Assembly (NCBI RefSeq): GCF_003590095.1
Contig: NC_039481.1
Coordinates: 4,588,001 to 4,652,000, forward strand
Length of the DNA: 64,000 nucleotides
Direction: 5' to 3'
DNA from: Trichoplusia ni
Lineage: Eukaryota > Arthropoda > Insecta > Lepidoptera > Noctuidae
Part shown: positions 13,257 through 26,650 of the stretch, in pieces
Layout of the letters: the number at the start of each line of letters is the position of its first letter
Numbering within the stretch: position 1 is the first letter of the stretch
The notes under the pieces: model-generated
What the model was told of the DNA's origin: nothing
The model's database searches: none
The model's input: the letters and a program-made list of their open reading frames with translations, nothing else
Translations under genes and position numbers: made by a program

Positions 13257-16200
13257 GAAAACACTATCTGAAAATAAATTACTTCGATGGTCAATTTGTA
13301 ACAAAACTCATATAAAAGATTTCCCAACTATTCCCGAATATTCTGCAGTTTCTTTGTTTCCGGAAAGTTGTTGTTACTAATTCGGTTTTTGGGAATTTTC
13401 AGACAGTGTTCGCTTTGCATCTGATATTTATTTGGTTATATGTGAACAAACATTTGGACGGAAAGTGATATCTGAGTATTAAATTGAATTTCCAGCTAAT
13501 TCTAAGATTTACTCACTCGCAATAGTCCGAACTATTTATTATGTGATCATCAGTTCCTTTCGAAATTTTATTGCTGTTCAGTTGATTGATTTATCAAGTA
13601 ATAAATATATTCGTTACTTAATTTACCAAGTGATAAACATTATAATTAAACTTACATCAAAAATACAATTCAAATGTTGTTTACGAACTAAAATTTGCCA
13701 TTAATGGTCAGCTTTGTCAAAACCGCTTTACCGTAACCTAACCCAAATACGGTGATTTACCATTTACACATTATGAATGACTAACATTAACGAAGGTCAC
13801 AGGAAAAATCTAGCATGCACTAACAGTGAAAGCCCAACCAATTCCTTCCTTATAACATTTTACTTAATTTACAGACTTGTGATGGTGAATTCAAAAATTT
13901 GACTGGTAAAACTAAAGATTAGTTTATCATCATATCAAGACACGTAGATATTTTTTTAAATTAAACAGTAAGGCTGTGTTTCAATACCGCCGTTTCATAC
14001 CGTGTAGCACATGCTTTACATACACTTTACACAATTTAGCAAATATCTCAAGATTTCGATTTTACAAGTTAGAACAACGGTTTAACTTTATAAAATTGGA
14101 ATTAAATAAATATACGTATTTAGAAACGTACGAAGTCGAAATATGTTTATTAAATTTATATTTTATAATAATAAGTGTTATATTATGCTTATTGAAAAAA
14201 GTCACGGGAATGAAACAATTTTTTTAAAGCCCTTAAGAAGTATGCAGTCTAACAAGCGGCGTAGTTTCTACTTTACCTACACAATATAGCAATTTAAACT
14301 ACTATTCAAGGAAATGATATTGAACCTTTCTGGAGAGATACGATCCAAGAGTTTTAAAGTACGTTCGCTGAGGAACTCGTCCGCGCTGCGTACTAACTGA
14401 CCCACAACTACAAACATCAGGAAAAACAATAATAAATAATAATCTCAGGTACTTACAATCACATCATGAAAAAAAAGTATATTTACGATAAAGATTTTAT
14501 GATTGTATTACATACTAAGCAAAAGCAAACATACTCGAAAATAATGCTCGTGCGTTTTTCATTTTACCACGATTTTTCTTTATTTTTGTCTTTTTTCATT
14601 ATATTGTTAATGTTTTTTGGTCACTATGGCGATTTTTTTTGTATTTTGTAACTAAATATTTTGCATAACGACAATTTTGAGTGCTTATTAACAGAAATGC
14701 TTACCGTTTATTTTTATTTGTGTCAGACGCGCCATTCACTTGACGTGCGTCAATTTGACTGTGTGACTGTGACTTAACAATGCGCGACAGGTATTCCATT
14801 TTTGAATTATAACTTTTTAACTAATTATTTTGCACCAATTATAAAGCAAGTAGATTTGTTTAATTTTTGAAAAGTAATTAATATTCTTACAGAATTAAAT
14901 TAAAATTAAAACATAATTTAAAATAAATAAATTGTCGACGAGCTCAAACGAACTCTAAACGACAACTAAAGGTTGTTGAGTGGGAGCTCTGAATAAATGA
15001 GTTATCAATATCAATAAGATGATACGGGGGCAACTATGAACCTGCAGGCATCACGCGGCGCGAAAATAAATAAACCGAGGACGCGTGATCACTGATTACT
15101 TGAGTATTCATAAAAATAAACACTACTTTTAACAGTTAAAAATCGTACGTATTAATGCCAATTAAATTCACTCACTTTTTTAGACGCTGGATGTTCCCTT
15201 GCGGGTTTATTGATCGCCAGTGAGGCTCTGGTGGAAGTCACACTAGCAATAACGAGAGCTAGACCTTACAACTGCTTATAACTATCTCAATCTTGATTAA
15301 AATTGGCTAGAACTTGACTGTCAGGCAGAATGCACGGGGAACCCGCGCGCAGTGATAACAGAAACAGCTGCTTCTTTTATCTTAGAGATATTAGTTAGAT
15401 TTAACGTTTGATAACGACTTCGTGTTATATAACAATAAAACAGATGTAATTGTTAGTTGTACAGGGAGTAAACATTATTATAATAAGCAATCTTTCAGAC
15501 AGTAGTTGGTTTACCTACTTTGTTTGATCCACAGATTTTATCTCCGCGGTTAAAACTTAAGTCGAATAGTAGGAAGTGCAGTTAAGAAACGATTATTTTT
15601 CAGTAATATCGGGGTTACTGTACTAGTTATTTTAACTTTGACGTTGCCTTACTAAAAATACATGACAAGAACTGTCTAATCAATACTAAACGCCTACGTT
15701 CAATTTGTATTTCAATTATGAAACAAACACATTCACTGACAGTGCATACAATTATATATTGAGGCTAAGCTCGACTTATAATGAAACGTTACTCTCACGC
15801 TTGTCAAGGCATTTTTTTTCAATTTATATCTAGTGTTGTGCAAAAGAGTCTTAAAGATTAATAACGATTAGGCTTCACAAACTATGGTGGACTAATTTAA
15901 AATAATTTTCATATATTTATAAGGTAATCACCAACGCATCGTTATTGTGTATTTTGGGTATAACGATGATGAACCATATCGCTGATAAGTCTAGATATAA
16001 TATAAAATTATAAATAGGCTGAAAGATATTGGTAATTATAATGAGCTGAAATGTTATCGACAGGTTAGCGGAAATTAACCGGCGCTTGATGTTACACTGG
16101 GTTTGAGGTTATTTTATAATTTTGCATAATTAAACCAAGTTTACACAGAGGTCAACGAACCTTATATTTACGTTAAGATTTACGATGTTAGGAAGAGTAA

Positions 16201-18342
16201 GACGGAGTATTGGGTGTTTTAAATTATTCTAAAGTCAGTATACCTATATGACGGTATTTTTTTACTGAATTATGTATAAAAAAATGAAAATGTATAGATC
16301 AAATAGTTGCAGAACACCCATAGTGTGTCATATCAAATTGTGTGCTAGATGATTTTTTGAACAACACAATGAATTCCTAACACAGTTAATTGATGAATTT
16401 GAACGTTTCTGAGGTTTGTTTTAAACAACGACAGACTGAGTAAAATAAAGTTTTGATTGCATGTGACCTCTGTGCCTTTCGTGTGACACTTGAAGTGCAT
16501 CAAACACAGATTAATTAGCGCAAAAAAGGTAACGCAAAATAAGCCCTTCCAAAGTGTCAGCTATAAAGAACATATCATGAGATCAGTCACAATGTCAAGA
16601 GAATCGTGAACGGATGTTAATGGCGCGATCTGTCATGGCGGCTGGCGGGCATGACATGACGCCCGCATGCGTGTGCGCAACCGCTCAAGATCAGGCCAAG
16701 GGCACCGGAACGCATGTCAGGCTGCGTGATAACTATGGGCTACCTAAGTATCTATTACTAGGTATATCACTGATAATTAGAGATTTATAATTTATTAAGA
16801 TAAACTGGATCGTAAATATTTATGAGCTTCAGAATGTTCCATTTCTTACTTATTTACGGCACTATATGTTGTCCTATGCTAAGGTTAAGCTCGGAACATA
16901 CCTATTACTCGAGCTAGTAAGTATCAATTAGTGTGATCACGATATACAATGTTGTTAGCAGGTAAGATATTTTAAGCTGAGATAAAGTTAGATTAGGAGG
17001 AAACATACTGCCGAATGTCGCCGAGTTCCAATACGATAGTTACAATACGACCGTATTTCATGAAATTACCCAGATTTAATAATTAGTGGACAGTTGTATA
17101 TTATAGTACTAGTGGGATCCAACACGTCTTGCTGCTCATTAAAACTTTTTGATAATAAGGAAGTGGTCAGTATTCGTTATCAGTTGCGCGGAGCTCGTCG
17201 CCTGATAATCATATCGTATCTGTAAGTGCACTTACATTTAACCTAACGAAGATTATCACAGAGCTGGGTCACCGATCAAATGGCACGACCCCATAATGCA
17301 TGTGATGGAAATGCCTAATACATGACCGTTATAGAAAATTAATTAAATTTATATTGTTTGCACTAAAGAGTTATAAATTAAGAGGAATTCTGTAAGCTTT
17401 AGTTTGCTACATCAATCAAAGCCTTTGCAAGGTTTATTATGTCTTAAGTGGGGTATGTGTACTTTGGCACATCGACACTACTACGTATGGCACATCGACA
17501 TTGTTGTGACCCTGTATTAATCACATAGCAATATTTTCTATAACAGTCAAACTCTTCTTGAACAGATAAGCAATTACTACGGTACCAGAAGATTTCGGTT
17601 AGGTATTGCAACAAAAATGAGCATGCATACTGTAAAGTATGAACGCAGAGTAAGACGACCTCGTATAACCTTCTTAAGGTGGATTACCAAAATAATAAGT
17701 ATCTGTCTGATCCCGGTAAATGGAAGGGAGAAGCATCCTGCAGAGCTATAACTATGATGTAAAAGAAATAGTTTCCAGTGACATTGGTGCGGATTTCATT
17801 TTTGATAATATTGCTGATGCTCTCGTTATTCGCAATAGAGTAAAGGTTCCCTCTTGTTTATCAAAAGTCAAAATCCTTGACAATTACCTTGTTAGAATCA
17901 AACAATATCTCAAAAAATAACCACGTTTATTATAAAACCTATAAGTGTGTGAGTGTGAAGTACTCCTATTATTATTGTACATGAATGCTATGAACAGTTT
18001 GATGTAACCGGTCATTAGATGTGTTTTCGCAAGTCAGACAAAAAGTTAGCAGTAATGACACGACGGTGAGCGATGAGGCAACTCTTAAAGCTCATGATGA
18101 CGTCGGAGATCTTAAGTATTGTTTGGCACGAAGTGCAAAGTACTTCAAGTGAGTATATTTTAAGAAGTTATTTTTTTACAATATAAGCATAAAACGACAA
18201 ATCAAAAGTTTGGTGATATCTCATGGTGAAATCAACAAAATCGGTTCATTCAGTCCAAAGTTCTGAAGTAACAAACTTAAAAAAATACAGACGAATTGAA
18301 AAAGTCCTCTGGGTGAAAATTGGTTTGTATTTTGAATTTCAT

Positions 18343-18402
18343 AGGCTAAAAAGGCGAGGCAGGCCCAAGAGAAAGCGGCAGGATGATATCAAATGGAGTA
18401 GA
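18343..18402 (+). repeat. LINE reverse-transcriptase C-terminal relic
   Basis: In frame it reads RLKRRGRPKRKRQDDIKW. The RGRPxxRWxDDI motif is the usual C-terminal tail of open reading frame 2 of insect non-LTR retrotransposons. Only about 60 bases are recognisable and the conserved W is replaced by K, so it is a dead fragment in + orientation. Confidence 0.5.
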
Positions 18403-19534
18403 CTTATGCCCAAAAGTGAAATAAAAATTAAGTAGTTTTCGTAATATCTTTAATATGAATTCGAGTAACAATAAGTTAAATGCATCGGTAGATTGCAATA
18501 TACAATTTCAAACTACAAACACCAGAATTGTGTAAGCAAACTTGCAAAAGTCCGCAATAATTTCATTGACATTTCGATAAATGTTTGTGGACATGAACCC
18601 GACTAGGAAATGCTCAGTATGTCACACACACCGGTAGTTTTCACAATAACATGCTGAGTTCGCAGTGATTTGGTTTCGTCGAATGTTTTGCAAACAAAAC
18701 AGACAACGGAATGAAGGCCAAATACTTATAAGTCATTACTCACAATTCAAACCCTAGGGGCTTCACCTTGGAGTATAAACCTCTTTTAATTTGATATATA
18801 GATTGCGTACCGGAAGATCAAAACATCTAAGACTATGCCAGTGAGGTTAGTGAGCAATGACTAATACATAAAATGTCAAATCACGCAAGTACTGCTTGTT
18901 GTATCTAAGTTCAAGGCATCGCTAACATTGAGGTAATGTTAGGTTATATACCGAGGATGTATTTTTTCCAGGATTCTTATCATCACTTATGTGAAATGAA
19001 GAGGGGAATCTACGCTCCGATCTTATATTTATAACTATTTGTCTGCCGTATATTTTTTTAAATACATATATATAACCAAGCCGATAACAACTCAATTTTG
19101 CCGACCCAAATTGAGTGCTGCAAATGTAAATTACAACGCAACTAACACTGCATACCTACTAAAATAAACCAACGGAATAAACGTCAGAATTTAAATAGCG
19201 TGTCGTCATATATCATTAAAACGCCACTTAACCATAACAGCGATTCAAATGGCTATGTGGTAACGTATAATACGCAGGTGCGTTGCAAGTGCAGTCGCTA
19301 TGTGACGAAACTACGGTCCACCGCAATCATAATCGCATAGAGAGTAGAAAGTAAGAACATAATATAATATATTACATGTCATTCCATACTTATTTCGCGA
19401 AGGAAAATCGCGGATGCATATGTTGCATTTTCTAAAAGCGATTGAGGTATTTTATGTTGTAGGTATATGTTTACGCACACATACAGTTTCGGGTAAGGTA
19501 AACAGCGGATCTATCATTAACTCATAAAATACAA

Positions 19535-19606
19535 TTAAAGTTGTGGAAGGGAGACGCTGTGACGTTTTCAAAACTGCAATAGTGGAACTTTAAGATGTGG
19601 CGGTAA
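19535..19606 (+). repeat. Partial copy of the fold-back repeat
   Basis: TTGTGGAAGGGAG (19541-19553), an eroded second inner arm (AAACTGCAATAG) and the outer end GATGTGGCGGTAA (19594-19606) line up with the complete copy at 50473-50593. The left outer arm is missing. Confidence 0.45.
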
Positions 19607-19946
19607 ATCCCCATTGAGTCGGCGGATTCATAATTATTTCCTTAATAACGGTTTACTAACTCGTATTTCGTGACTAGTTTCCTATAGCCTGATTAGTTTC
19701 GGAACGTCCTGGAGTCCTTAATCATGAGCTGACGCGGCAGCAGGGTCGCGAGTCGAATTGTTATTGTAGTTTGTATTTGCACACTAAATATTTACTGCAT
19801 ATGAAAGCAAAGGTCATTTCAAATTGATCGTCGAACACACTGTGAATTGCATGCAATCCCTGTCAAAGTAAACATGAATAATGTTGTCTGATGTTTCCTT
19901 GATTACTTCTACGAAAAGTATCTGAGTATTGTAAAAATAATGTAAT

Positions 19947-19975
19947 ATAGTGTAAGCTGCTTTAGCTTACACTAT
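19947..19975. repeat. Perfect 12-bp stem hairpin
   Basis: ATAGTGTAAGCT (19947-19958) is followed by a 5-base loop and its exact reverse complement AGCTTACACTAT (19964-19975). A second perfect hairpin starts six bases later. It is probably the heart of a small inverted-repeat element; no terminator or RNA gene is claimed. Confidence 0.6.
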
Positions 19976-19980
19976 TTTAA

Positions 19981-20001
19981 TACGTATGAATATCATACGT
20001 A
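19981..20001. repeat. Perfect 9-bp stem hairpin
   Basis: TACGTATGA (19981-19989), loop ATA, then TCATACGTA (19993-20001), an exact inverted repeat. Its close placement after the hairpin at 19947-19975 is the unusual point. Confidence 0.6.
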
Positions 20002-23000
20002 AGGCAGAAATCACATCCAAAAATATCGATATTATGAACGTTGCAAAACATTCTAAACATTGGAATGCACGCAAATTAGTTATTTTTGTGTCATCTCTAT
20101 AGATGTGATGTGTTTTGTTTACATTTTACAGTCCAAGGTTGCAAATGATAATTGTTTTTTTTTTAAATAAACGACAAATGTACGGGGCACACACTACTAC
20201 GTACCTGCTTGTGGATAAACTTTTTTAATTTCTGGTACACTGTTTTGGATTACCAGTCCTAATTAAAGACAGTTTAATTAAAAACAAGACAGGCTTAGTG
20301 TTCTTTACTAAGGCCCAATGACAGTAGAAATAATAATGGGGTATAAAACTAATTTACGGATTTTTAAGCCACTCAAATGCATATTCCTTAGCAATAATTA
20401 ATATTCAAATCAAAACCGCAAGATTACAACTTTTCAAAACCTTACACGTGAAATCACATTATAAACCTATATGAAAAGCACGTTTTAGATATAGATCTAT
20501 AATCCACTTTCACGTGTTTCAAAATCACAGCGATATCGATATGAAGAAATTAAATTTTGCACAATTATCTTTTATTAGTTTGGTACATAAATCTTTGTGT
20601 TGTAGCCGATATGTCTCGCGCAACGCAAGCTGCCTCGCCGGCTAGTCGAGGTCAAATTAAGACATTGCAAACCTCCATAGTGTAATTACTGACCGGTATT
20701 ATAAATATATTACGAGCTTGTATTTTTAGTTCCTGGTGTATAAATAAAACTTGACCTAAAGTTCTGCAAATTGAGTTACGTTTGTTTCCGACTGTTGTAA
20801 AGAGTGGCGTGAAAGTGCAAATATTTTAAGGCTGCTTGGATTCATTACCAGAGAATTACCTATTACTTCTTTGTATACAAACACATATGAAATAAAACAA
20901 AAACTGATAGATATAAAAACATGTCAGTGGTATATTTGTGGAAGCGCGTTACACTTAGGCTTAAGTTACGGAAAATAGAGCAACCTTTTAAACTATAGTG
21001 TCTCATCAAACAATTACAACTTAATGATATTGTCAAAACTTCCAATAATAAGATCCACAAACAGCATCAATAAACGCATACACACGTTTGAACCCAAAAA
21101 CATTTACCTTACCAAGAAATCGATCAAGTTATTTACGTTATCGCACGGCAATCTTTATCAAAACCAATCTGGAGAACAAAAGCAAGTCTCGAGTGAACAT
21201 GACTAACTAGAACATAAAGCTGATGACTTAACAACATGAGTAAAGGTAATAAAGGCTTAGTTACGGATATTAGTCAGCGTCATGTATGTCCCAATCACCA
21301 TAAAAACTTGTCGCAAGCTAAATAACGCAGATATGTAAGTAGGTACTAGTACTACAAGTCGTCTTAAGGCTCATTTTGACGTGACGAGAATATTGCGCGA
21401 GTTTCAATACACTGCCGGCCATGATGCATCTCTTTTGGCACAAAAGCGTCGCAGCTCCGCAATGTATAGCAACTCGCACGACATTTTTGCCTCGTTTAGA
21501 GCTTTCAGCTATCACTGGGATATAGATTTACTTTTCGTATAGTACGAAATAACTTATTTTATAGCTGTTTGACATATCTTCTTAGTGTAAAGATGTGAGT
21601 GACCTCTTGACTAAATTATGGTACGTAAACGGGCAATTAGGGTACGCCAATAAGTAATTGATGTGCCTTAATTGGCCGTTTATCTGCACGTTTGATGACC
21701 TAATGCCTTGTACCAGTGATGCCGCATAGCAATCGACCGAGAACAATATGTCAATCAGTTTCCTGTCACTGCTAAGCTGTCAATGCCTATCTGTCTTTAT
21801 AAGAAGTAAATATTAAATATTCAGGAGATACCTCATTACTTTGCTAAAAAGCAAAATATGTAGATACATGTCTTTTTAATTTCGGTATTATTGCGAATCG
21901 CAGTTGGCTACATAATGTAATTGAAATCTTTTTGTTTCACAAATTACACAAGTACAATCAAACACACTATATCAAAAGAGGGACCTGAAAACCGAGTATA
22001 AAATTGAATCATCGTGCAACCACATTATTTTATTACTCCACTAGATATAAAAACTGTGTTATGAGTACTAAGTGGCCTTAAATTCTATAGTATTTACGGG
22101 GCCAAGGAAATATTCGCGGTCTGATTCTCCTACTTACTCAACGTCGGTACGAAGATTCCCTGGCTTACTATTTTTGTAACGCCGTCGAAAACTAACGAAT
22201 GCACTGTATAAACAGTCCATGGCTTGTTAAAATAAATCACTAAAAGGCTGTCTTCTTTATAAACACGTAATGAATGACGTCGTATTTGAAAACACACTTT
22301 AAAGAAGGTCCTGACGCAACAAATAAAGGTTTTTGAATAATGACAAGGCTCAGACGAACATTGTTTTGCAACAGAAGAAAACTGTATTACCGTTGTAATA
22401 GAATCGTTATGCATTCGATAATAGCCTTGCTTATTAGCTATTCTTGACAATAAACTGACAAGATAGGAAATCTAGTTTCAATAAAGACTACCAACATACA
22501 ACTTATTTAATCGAGGCGACACTGTTGATCAGTTTTCTCCTTATTCGATCGATGATACAAAAGTAAGTTATTTTAAATGTTATGATTAATATTTTTCGTG
22601 AATGTTTTCTGTTGCAAGTGGTAACATAAATTTTCATATCCAATTAAATTAAATAATATTTCGAAATTATTTCGTTTACTGATCGCATTCAATAGATTGA
22701 CAGAATTGATATTACGCGATATGTATAAATGTTTCGAGATAATCGGTAAGTCAGCCGATATCCATTCAACGTATGTCAGTACAGTCCGTAACAAGAATTA
22801 ATTAACAAACTGTGTGTATATTTTATTGTTAATGTTCGTAGACACATGACATGTGACATCATCACCTATTTACGCAGGACTGTCTTGCTTCCTCATCGGC
22901 AATAATCCAACCCCTATAGCCAAGTGACAATAAAATTCTACCATTGTGAATGTAAAAACAAAACAATTGTATCTCAATTGTATGGAAAGACGAAGATCAT

Positions 23001-26000
23001 GACTGACATTTGACATAACATTTACTTTACTTACGAATTTCTAAGAACACAAAATTCTTCGCTTCCTGAAAGACTATCTAGAAACATGAAATCTCTAGTA
23101 ATCATTACATAAATACACGTAAATACATCGATCACGATGACAAACGATGCAGATATTACTCACACATTTTTGCAACTGCATTTCATCGCCCATAATTTCT
23201 CATTTGCTTTATGTTTTATAAAAATTAATGTGTTCAAATACTTTCGTCGATGACTGTACAATAACTTCATTACACGAGAGTACGGTCTATCAGTGTGTAC
23301 GTCACTAACACTCGTATTGTTCTTTTTACGAGCATTATTTTCAGTTCACAATCGCATATGTTAGCGTCAGTATTTAATTAAGTCGTCAATTATTGTAGGT
23401 AAGTAGGTAGACGACTATATGTTGGTATATGTAAAGAATAATTAGTTATTATTATCAAGAATGTCGCTACCTCTGAATGGTTTGCTTTATTTTATTTTTG
23501 AACTTGAATTTGCTAATTCAATACTCCAATGCAATTTAATATGAAAATGGTCTGGAACATGTAAGTATTAGGATTGATTTTCGGTGATATATCTTTGAAC
23601 TCACTCACTCAAATATTTCCACCAAAAAAGGTACCTAATATGACTATACGATATTTTGCAAGCAGAAAACAATATTTTGCAATAAAAGTGATTTATGGGA
23701 ATATCTGAGAAAAAATATTAGCTGCATTCGAATAAAAAAAGGTTTCCCCAGGATTATCAAAAATGGATGTCCGATTCTCACACTTATCCAATATGCACCG
23801 TGAGAATCGTTCGCCCCTTTTCGAAGGAGGTCAAGGAGCGAAGAGTTTTAAAAAACTTAATCAATTTATTCAAAAATAATAAATGTGTGGGCATACGAAC
23901 ACATGTAAATTGCCTATTATGTTAATAATATCCACGCAACGTTTTCCTTATCAATACCTTTTAAGATAAAATCTTTGAAGAACAGACGACAAAACAATGC
24001 ATTTCAATATTTATTAACTGTACCTATGCAAATAGGTAGCTATGTATTTGTTATGGAATTGTAACAAATTTTCTTAGTGCTTTGCCTATTAGATACACAT
24101 AATGATAATCTTAGATACACGATAACACACATTATATATTCTATATGGACAATCATACTAAAATACTTTATTTACACGACACACGTATTCTTTACTGGAA
24201 GTCTTTGAAAATGGTAGGAAAAACTCAACTCGGAAGAAGAAAATTTAGACACTTTGTTGATGAGGCAGCATGGAAAATTGGGTACGCCAGGTTTATGATA
24301 GTTTTGGTATGATAAAGGACAAAAGATATTCTACAATAGTATCTACTCAATATTGATGAGAAGATGATTCCAAAAACTACGTTTCTAACTGGATACCTTT
24401 TATCTATTAACTGGCGCAACGATGTTTTTTTTTTTTGTCAAAATCGATCCAATTTGTTAAATTACTCAAACACACTTTTCATAGTAATAAGGCTAAATTG
24501 TGTAGGCGTGCTTCAATTATAAGATATCTTTCAAGTAATTAAATCTATTTATATCACCCAAAAGGTTATATATATCTGGGTTATTTTATATTAAGAAATC
24601 TTTTAAATTGCAAAATTTTAAAACGTCATATGGAGTCGGACGAAGTAATTAGAAGTAGGTAGGTAGTAAAACTAGAATGACAGGTGAATGTATCCATGAA
24701 GATGGGTAGGTAAACATTAAATATTAATCCGTATTATTGTTGTTCAATAGATACAATGTATAGGGCAACAAACAAACAAACACATTTGAAAAGCGGTTTG
24801 TTCTTATTCCCTGTAATTCTTACTCATACACATAATAAAACGATGAGGCAATAAATACTAATCTAAAACTTCTAAGAAGGTAAGTAATTTTAGCAAACTA
24901 TTTACTTACTGCCATTTTCGTTTGTCGTTTAACTTCATTGATGCAGAGTTCCCCATGTCTGAAGTTCTGTAGTTAATTAAGCAAAAGTGTTCCACTGACT
25001 GCCGGTGTTTTTGTAAACAAATGAAGCTGGCATACAACGCGTCTGACCCACGCAACTACCACTAACACTTTAACCAACGACAACTTAGAGAGCTGTGGCC
25101 ATGACTTTCCCTCGCTAACAACCGACTAAGAAAACAACGTCATTTCCTCTAATTGTGTAGAAAAATAAGCAGACATTATTCAGAGATATGGGGTCGTATC
25201 CCGACTGGTGAAACTCGCACAATACTCCACAAAAGTTTAGTTTTATCTATCTGATAATAGATGGCGGTAGTGGATAAATCAAGTTATCTGTTGATAACAC
25301 ACATTGCCTATGCGGATATTACAGTCCAGTACTCAGGAATAAACACGAAGTCATTATGTTATACAGTTTAATTATTTGATGATATGTACTAGTATTCCAA
25401 AAAAACATAATAAATCGATCTGATAAGATACCAGAGGCTTATCACGAATAGATCTCGTTTGCGTTTCGAGGGTCTCTATGATATGAGTAATTTTAATTAG
25501 TCCTTGCTGTTGATTATGACGAGCATTATTTTTTTAAGCCCCAAATGACATATTAACTACTTATCACAACTGTGCAGCTGTGTAATAAGCCAACATTAAA
25601 GGTACAAAAATTATTCCATAACAGATACCTAAATTAAAGCGAGTTCGTGAACAAAATATGTCTGCTGTTAGTACAAGACATATAATAATAATAATCTTTG
25701 GGAGACGCCCTTGTCCAAATTTCAGGCTGACATGGTGATAATGAAAAGCTGTACATAAATTACTGAATAATAGTCAAGTGGAATTACACTGTACATGTTT
25801 GAGGGCAATAGAAGCACAGCAGCCAGAAAAATAGTCTTACTTTTTTCTATCATGGTATTTCTACGCATAGGCAACTAATTTAACCGTCAAGCTGGGCCCG
25901 ACCACGTTAAAAATGTATAACGTACTAAAAAAATATACTCATAACTTTATTACTTATTGCCCACGACTACGTCAAAAGTTAAGTTAAATGTCTGTCGTTG

Positions 26001-26580
26001 AATGTATGTCTTTTATGATTGTGTATGTTGGATAATACAAAACTATCCAAATAATAAAGACGAAGATTAAAGTAAGTTCTCTTAGGCTCAGCAATCCCTG
26101 ACTAAATGATGAAATGATGCTTAATGCTAAATTGCTATGCTTAAAATACGTTGGTAACTTGTCTGAGTAACTTACCTGAAATAGGTAATTAAGATAATGA
26201 AATAGGCAAGACCTTATCTCTTACCTCCAACACTGTGTATGTCAGTCAACTAGATTGTGCTATTGTACAATAATGAATGCAATTTTGAAAACTCAAGTGT
26301 AATTAAGTACTTTGGAAAATTATGCCTTCTTAAAATTTGAGCAAGTTTTACTATTAAAGACATATTTTCTTTCTATTATTTTACCTGCCTTTTACATTTC
26401 TATCAAAAACAACTTTAAATTCAAAACAAAGTTACATTAATGCAACAAAAACATTATTCAATGATAAAATTATAGCATTCAGGTAACCATAGTTTCCGAA
26501 CATGCCAATTCTGACAATTATAAAAAATGACAGTTCGTCGTGACAGCAGGACAAGTGTTATTTTTCTTGAGGTTATGTTG

Positions 26581-26650
26581 TGTGATACGTAAACAAAACC
26601 TGGTTTTTATCTAATACCTCTACACAAAAAAAATATTTTAAGCTAGCAAA
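26581..26650 (+). promoter_or_regulatory. 5' UTR and presumed start region of eIF2B-alpha
   Basis: The translation start at 26651 sits in AGCAAAATGAAG, a good insect start context (A at -3). No TATA box is seen at a useful distance. The real transcription start cannot be fixed from sequence alone; the preceding 300 bases are AT-rich with no recognisable motif. Confidence 0.3.

Larger units (their letters stand above)
11836..26580. other. Long AT-rich intergenic stretch with relic repeats
   Basis: I find no exon with recognisable protein similarity. Open frames reach at most 106 codons (22130-22450, -) and look like chance. Items listed separately are a coding-like fragment at 13143-13256, LINE relic at 18343-18402, fold-back repeat at 19535-19606 and paired hairpins at 19947-20001. 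CpG-richer patches at about 14340-14400, 15040-15090, 15330-15350 and 16620-16740 may include upstream regulatory DNA, but nothing in them can be assigned. Confidence 0.5.

Noticed and set aside
17720..17920. 66-codon + strand frame near a LINE relic
   Set aside because: No reverse-transcriptase or other motif; not supported as a gene.
22130..22450. 106-codon open frame on the - strand
   Set aside because: No recognisable motif, no splice context or poly(A) signal, and AT-rich composition; a frame this long is plausible by chance in 64 kb.
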